6,507 nt of DNA from positions 1-6,507 of the forward strand of contig JACQHO010000095.1 in the NCBI GenBank assembly GCA_016198945.1, read 5' to 3'. A program made the position numbers and the translations under genes. The notes below the pieces were generated by a model. The model did no database searches. It saw nothing but the letters and a program-made list of their open reading frames with translations, and had not been told where the DNA came from. Positions within the stretch are counted from its first letter, which is position 1, and every line of letters starts with the position of its first letter. This DNA comes from Nitrospirota bacterium. Lineage in GTDB: Bacteria; Nitrospirota; Nitrospiria; JACQBZ01. Positions 6,377 to 6,507 of this stretch are shown piece after piece.

Positions 6377-6453
6377 TGGCGGGGCCGGCGGGGCTCGAAC
6401 CCGTGACCTCCGGCGTGACAGGCCGGCGTTCTAACCAGCTGAACTACGGCCCC
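6377..6453 (-). tRNA. tRNA-Asp (GTC), with encoded CCA
   Basis: The coding strand folds into a complete cloverleaf: acceptor GGGGCCG with CGGCCCC (seven perfect pairs), D arm GTTC/GAAC with loop AGCTGGTTA, anticodon arm CCGGC/GCCGG with loop CTGTCAC, variable loop AGGTC, and T arm ACGGG/CCCGC with loop TTCGAGC. The anticodon GTC (plus-strand 6417-6419, gac) reads Asp codons GAC and GAT. The discriminator is G and CCA is encoded in the DNA, all as expected for bacterial tRNA-Asp. One irregularity is an A-C apposition at the outermost T-stem pair (positions 49-65). It lies upstream of tolQ on the same strand. The 5' flank present in the window (54 bases) shows no convincing promoter. Confidence 0.97.
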
Positions 6454-6479
6454 GACATTTAACTGCTTTTTAACAAAGG

Positions 6480-6507
6480 GAGCAATGGAACATTAGAGCA
6501 TTGGACC
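6480..6507. repeat. Degenerate 8-base tandem repeat at the window edge
   Basis: Three consecutive octamers read GAGCAATG, GAACATTA and GAGCATTG, consensus GARCAWTR, and a fourth unit starts with GACC at the last bases. It begins about 26 bases upstream of the tRNA-Asp 5' end and runs off the window, so its true length is unknown. With only three imperfect units the repeat could be chance. Confidence 0.35.

Noticed and set aside
6454..6488. Promoter-like pair TTGCTC - 17 bases - TTAAAT before tRNA-Asp
   Set aside because: The -10 element would be only three bases from the mature tRNA 5' end, placing the transcription start inside the tRNA.

Overview
The window is a slice of a GC-rich Gram-negative chromosome. 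All real genes lie on the minus strand, so the biological order runs from the right end to the left: tRNA-Asp(GTC), tolQ, tolR, tolA, tolB, pal, cpoB, then the first 399 codons of mutL, which leaves the window at base 1. This is the complete Tol-Pal envelope operon followed by a DNA mismatch repair gene. The organism has an outer membrane, since it carries Pal, TolB and a lipoprotein-type CpoB. The short proline-rich TolA and the two palindromic repeat types would suit a deltaproteobacterial (Desulfobacterota-like) or Nitrospirota-like lineage, but that placement is a low-confidence inference.

Layout. Bases 6377-6453 hold tRNA-Asp with an encoded CCA, directly followed by a run of eight T on its own strand. 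A 144-base spacer with a small GC hairpin separates it from tolQ. The operon is tightly packed: tolQ and tolR overlap by ATGA, the tolR stop directly abuts the tolA start, tolA and tolB are 5 bases apart, a 143-base gap holding the pal ribosome binding site follows, and pal and cpoB are 8 bases apart. An 83-base gap between cpoB and mutL is largely filled by a two-stem palindromic repeat.

How the genes work together. TolQ and TolR form the proton-driven stator in the inner membrane. TolA is the periplasm-spanning arm they energise. TolB is the periplasmic propeller that mediates between TolA and Pal. Pal is the outer-membrane lipoprotein that binds peptidoglycan, and CpoB is the coiled-coil/TPR partner that coordinates peptidoglycan synthesis with outer-membrane constriction. 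MutL has no direct functional link to them; its position is a gene-order association.

I found no new multi-gene system. The most unusual points are repeat biology: a perfect 28-base palindrome lying inside the coding sequence of the CpoB signal peptide, and a second, different palindromic element placed just upstream of a mutL gene that has no visible Shine-Dalgarno sequence.
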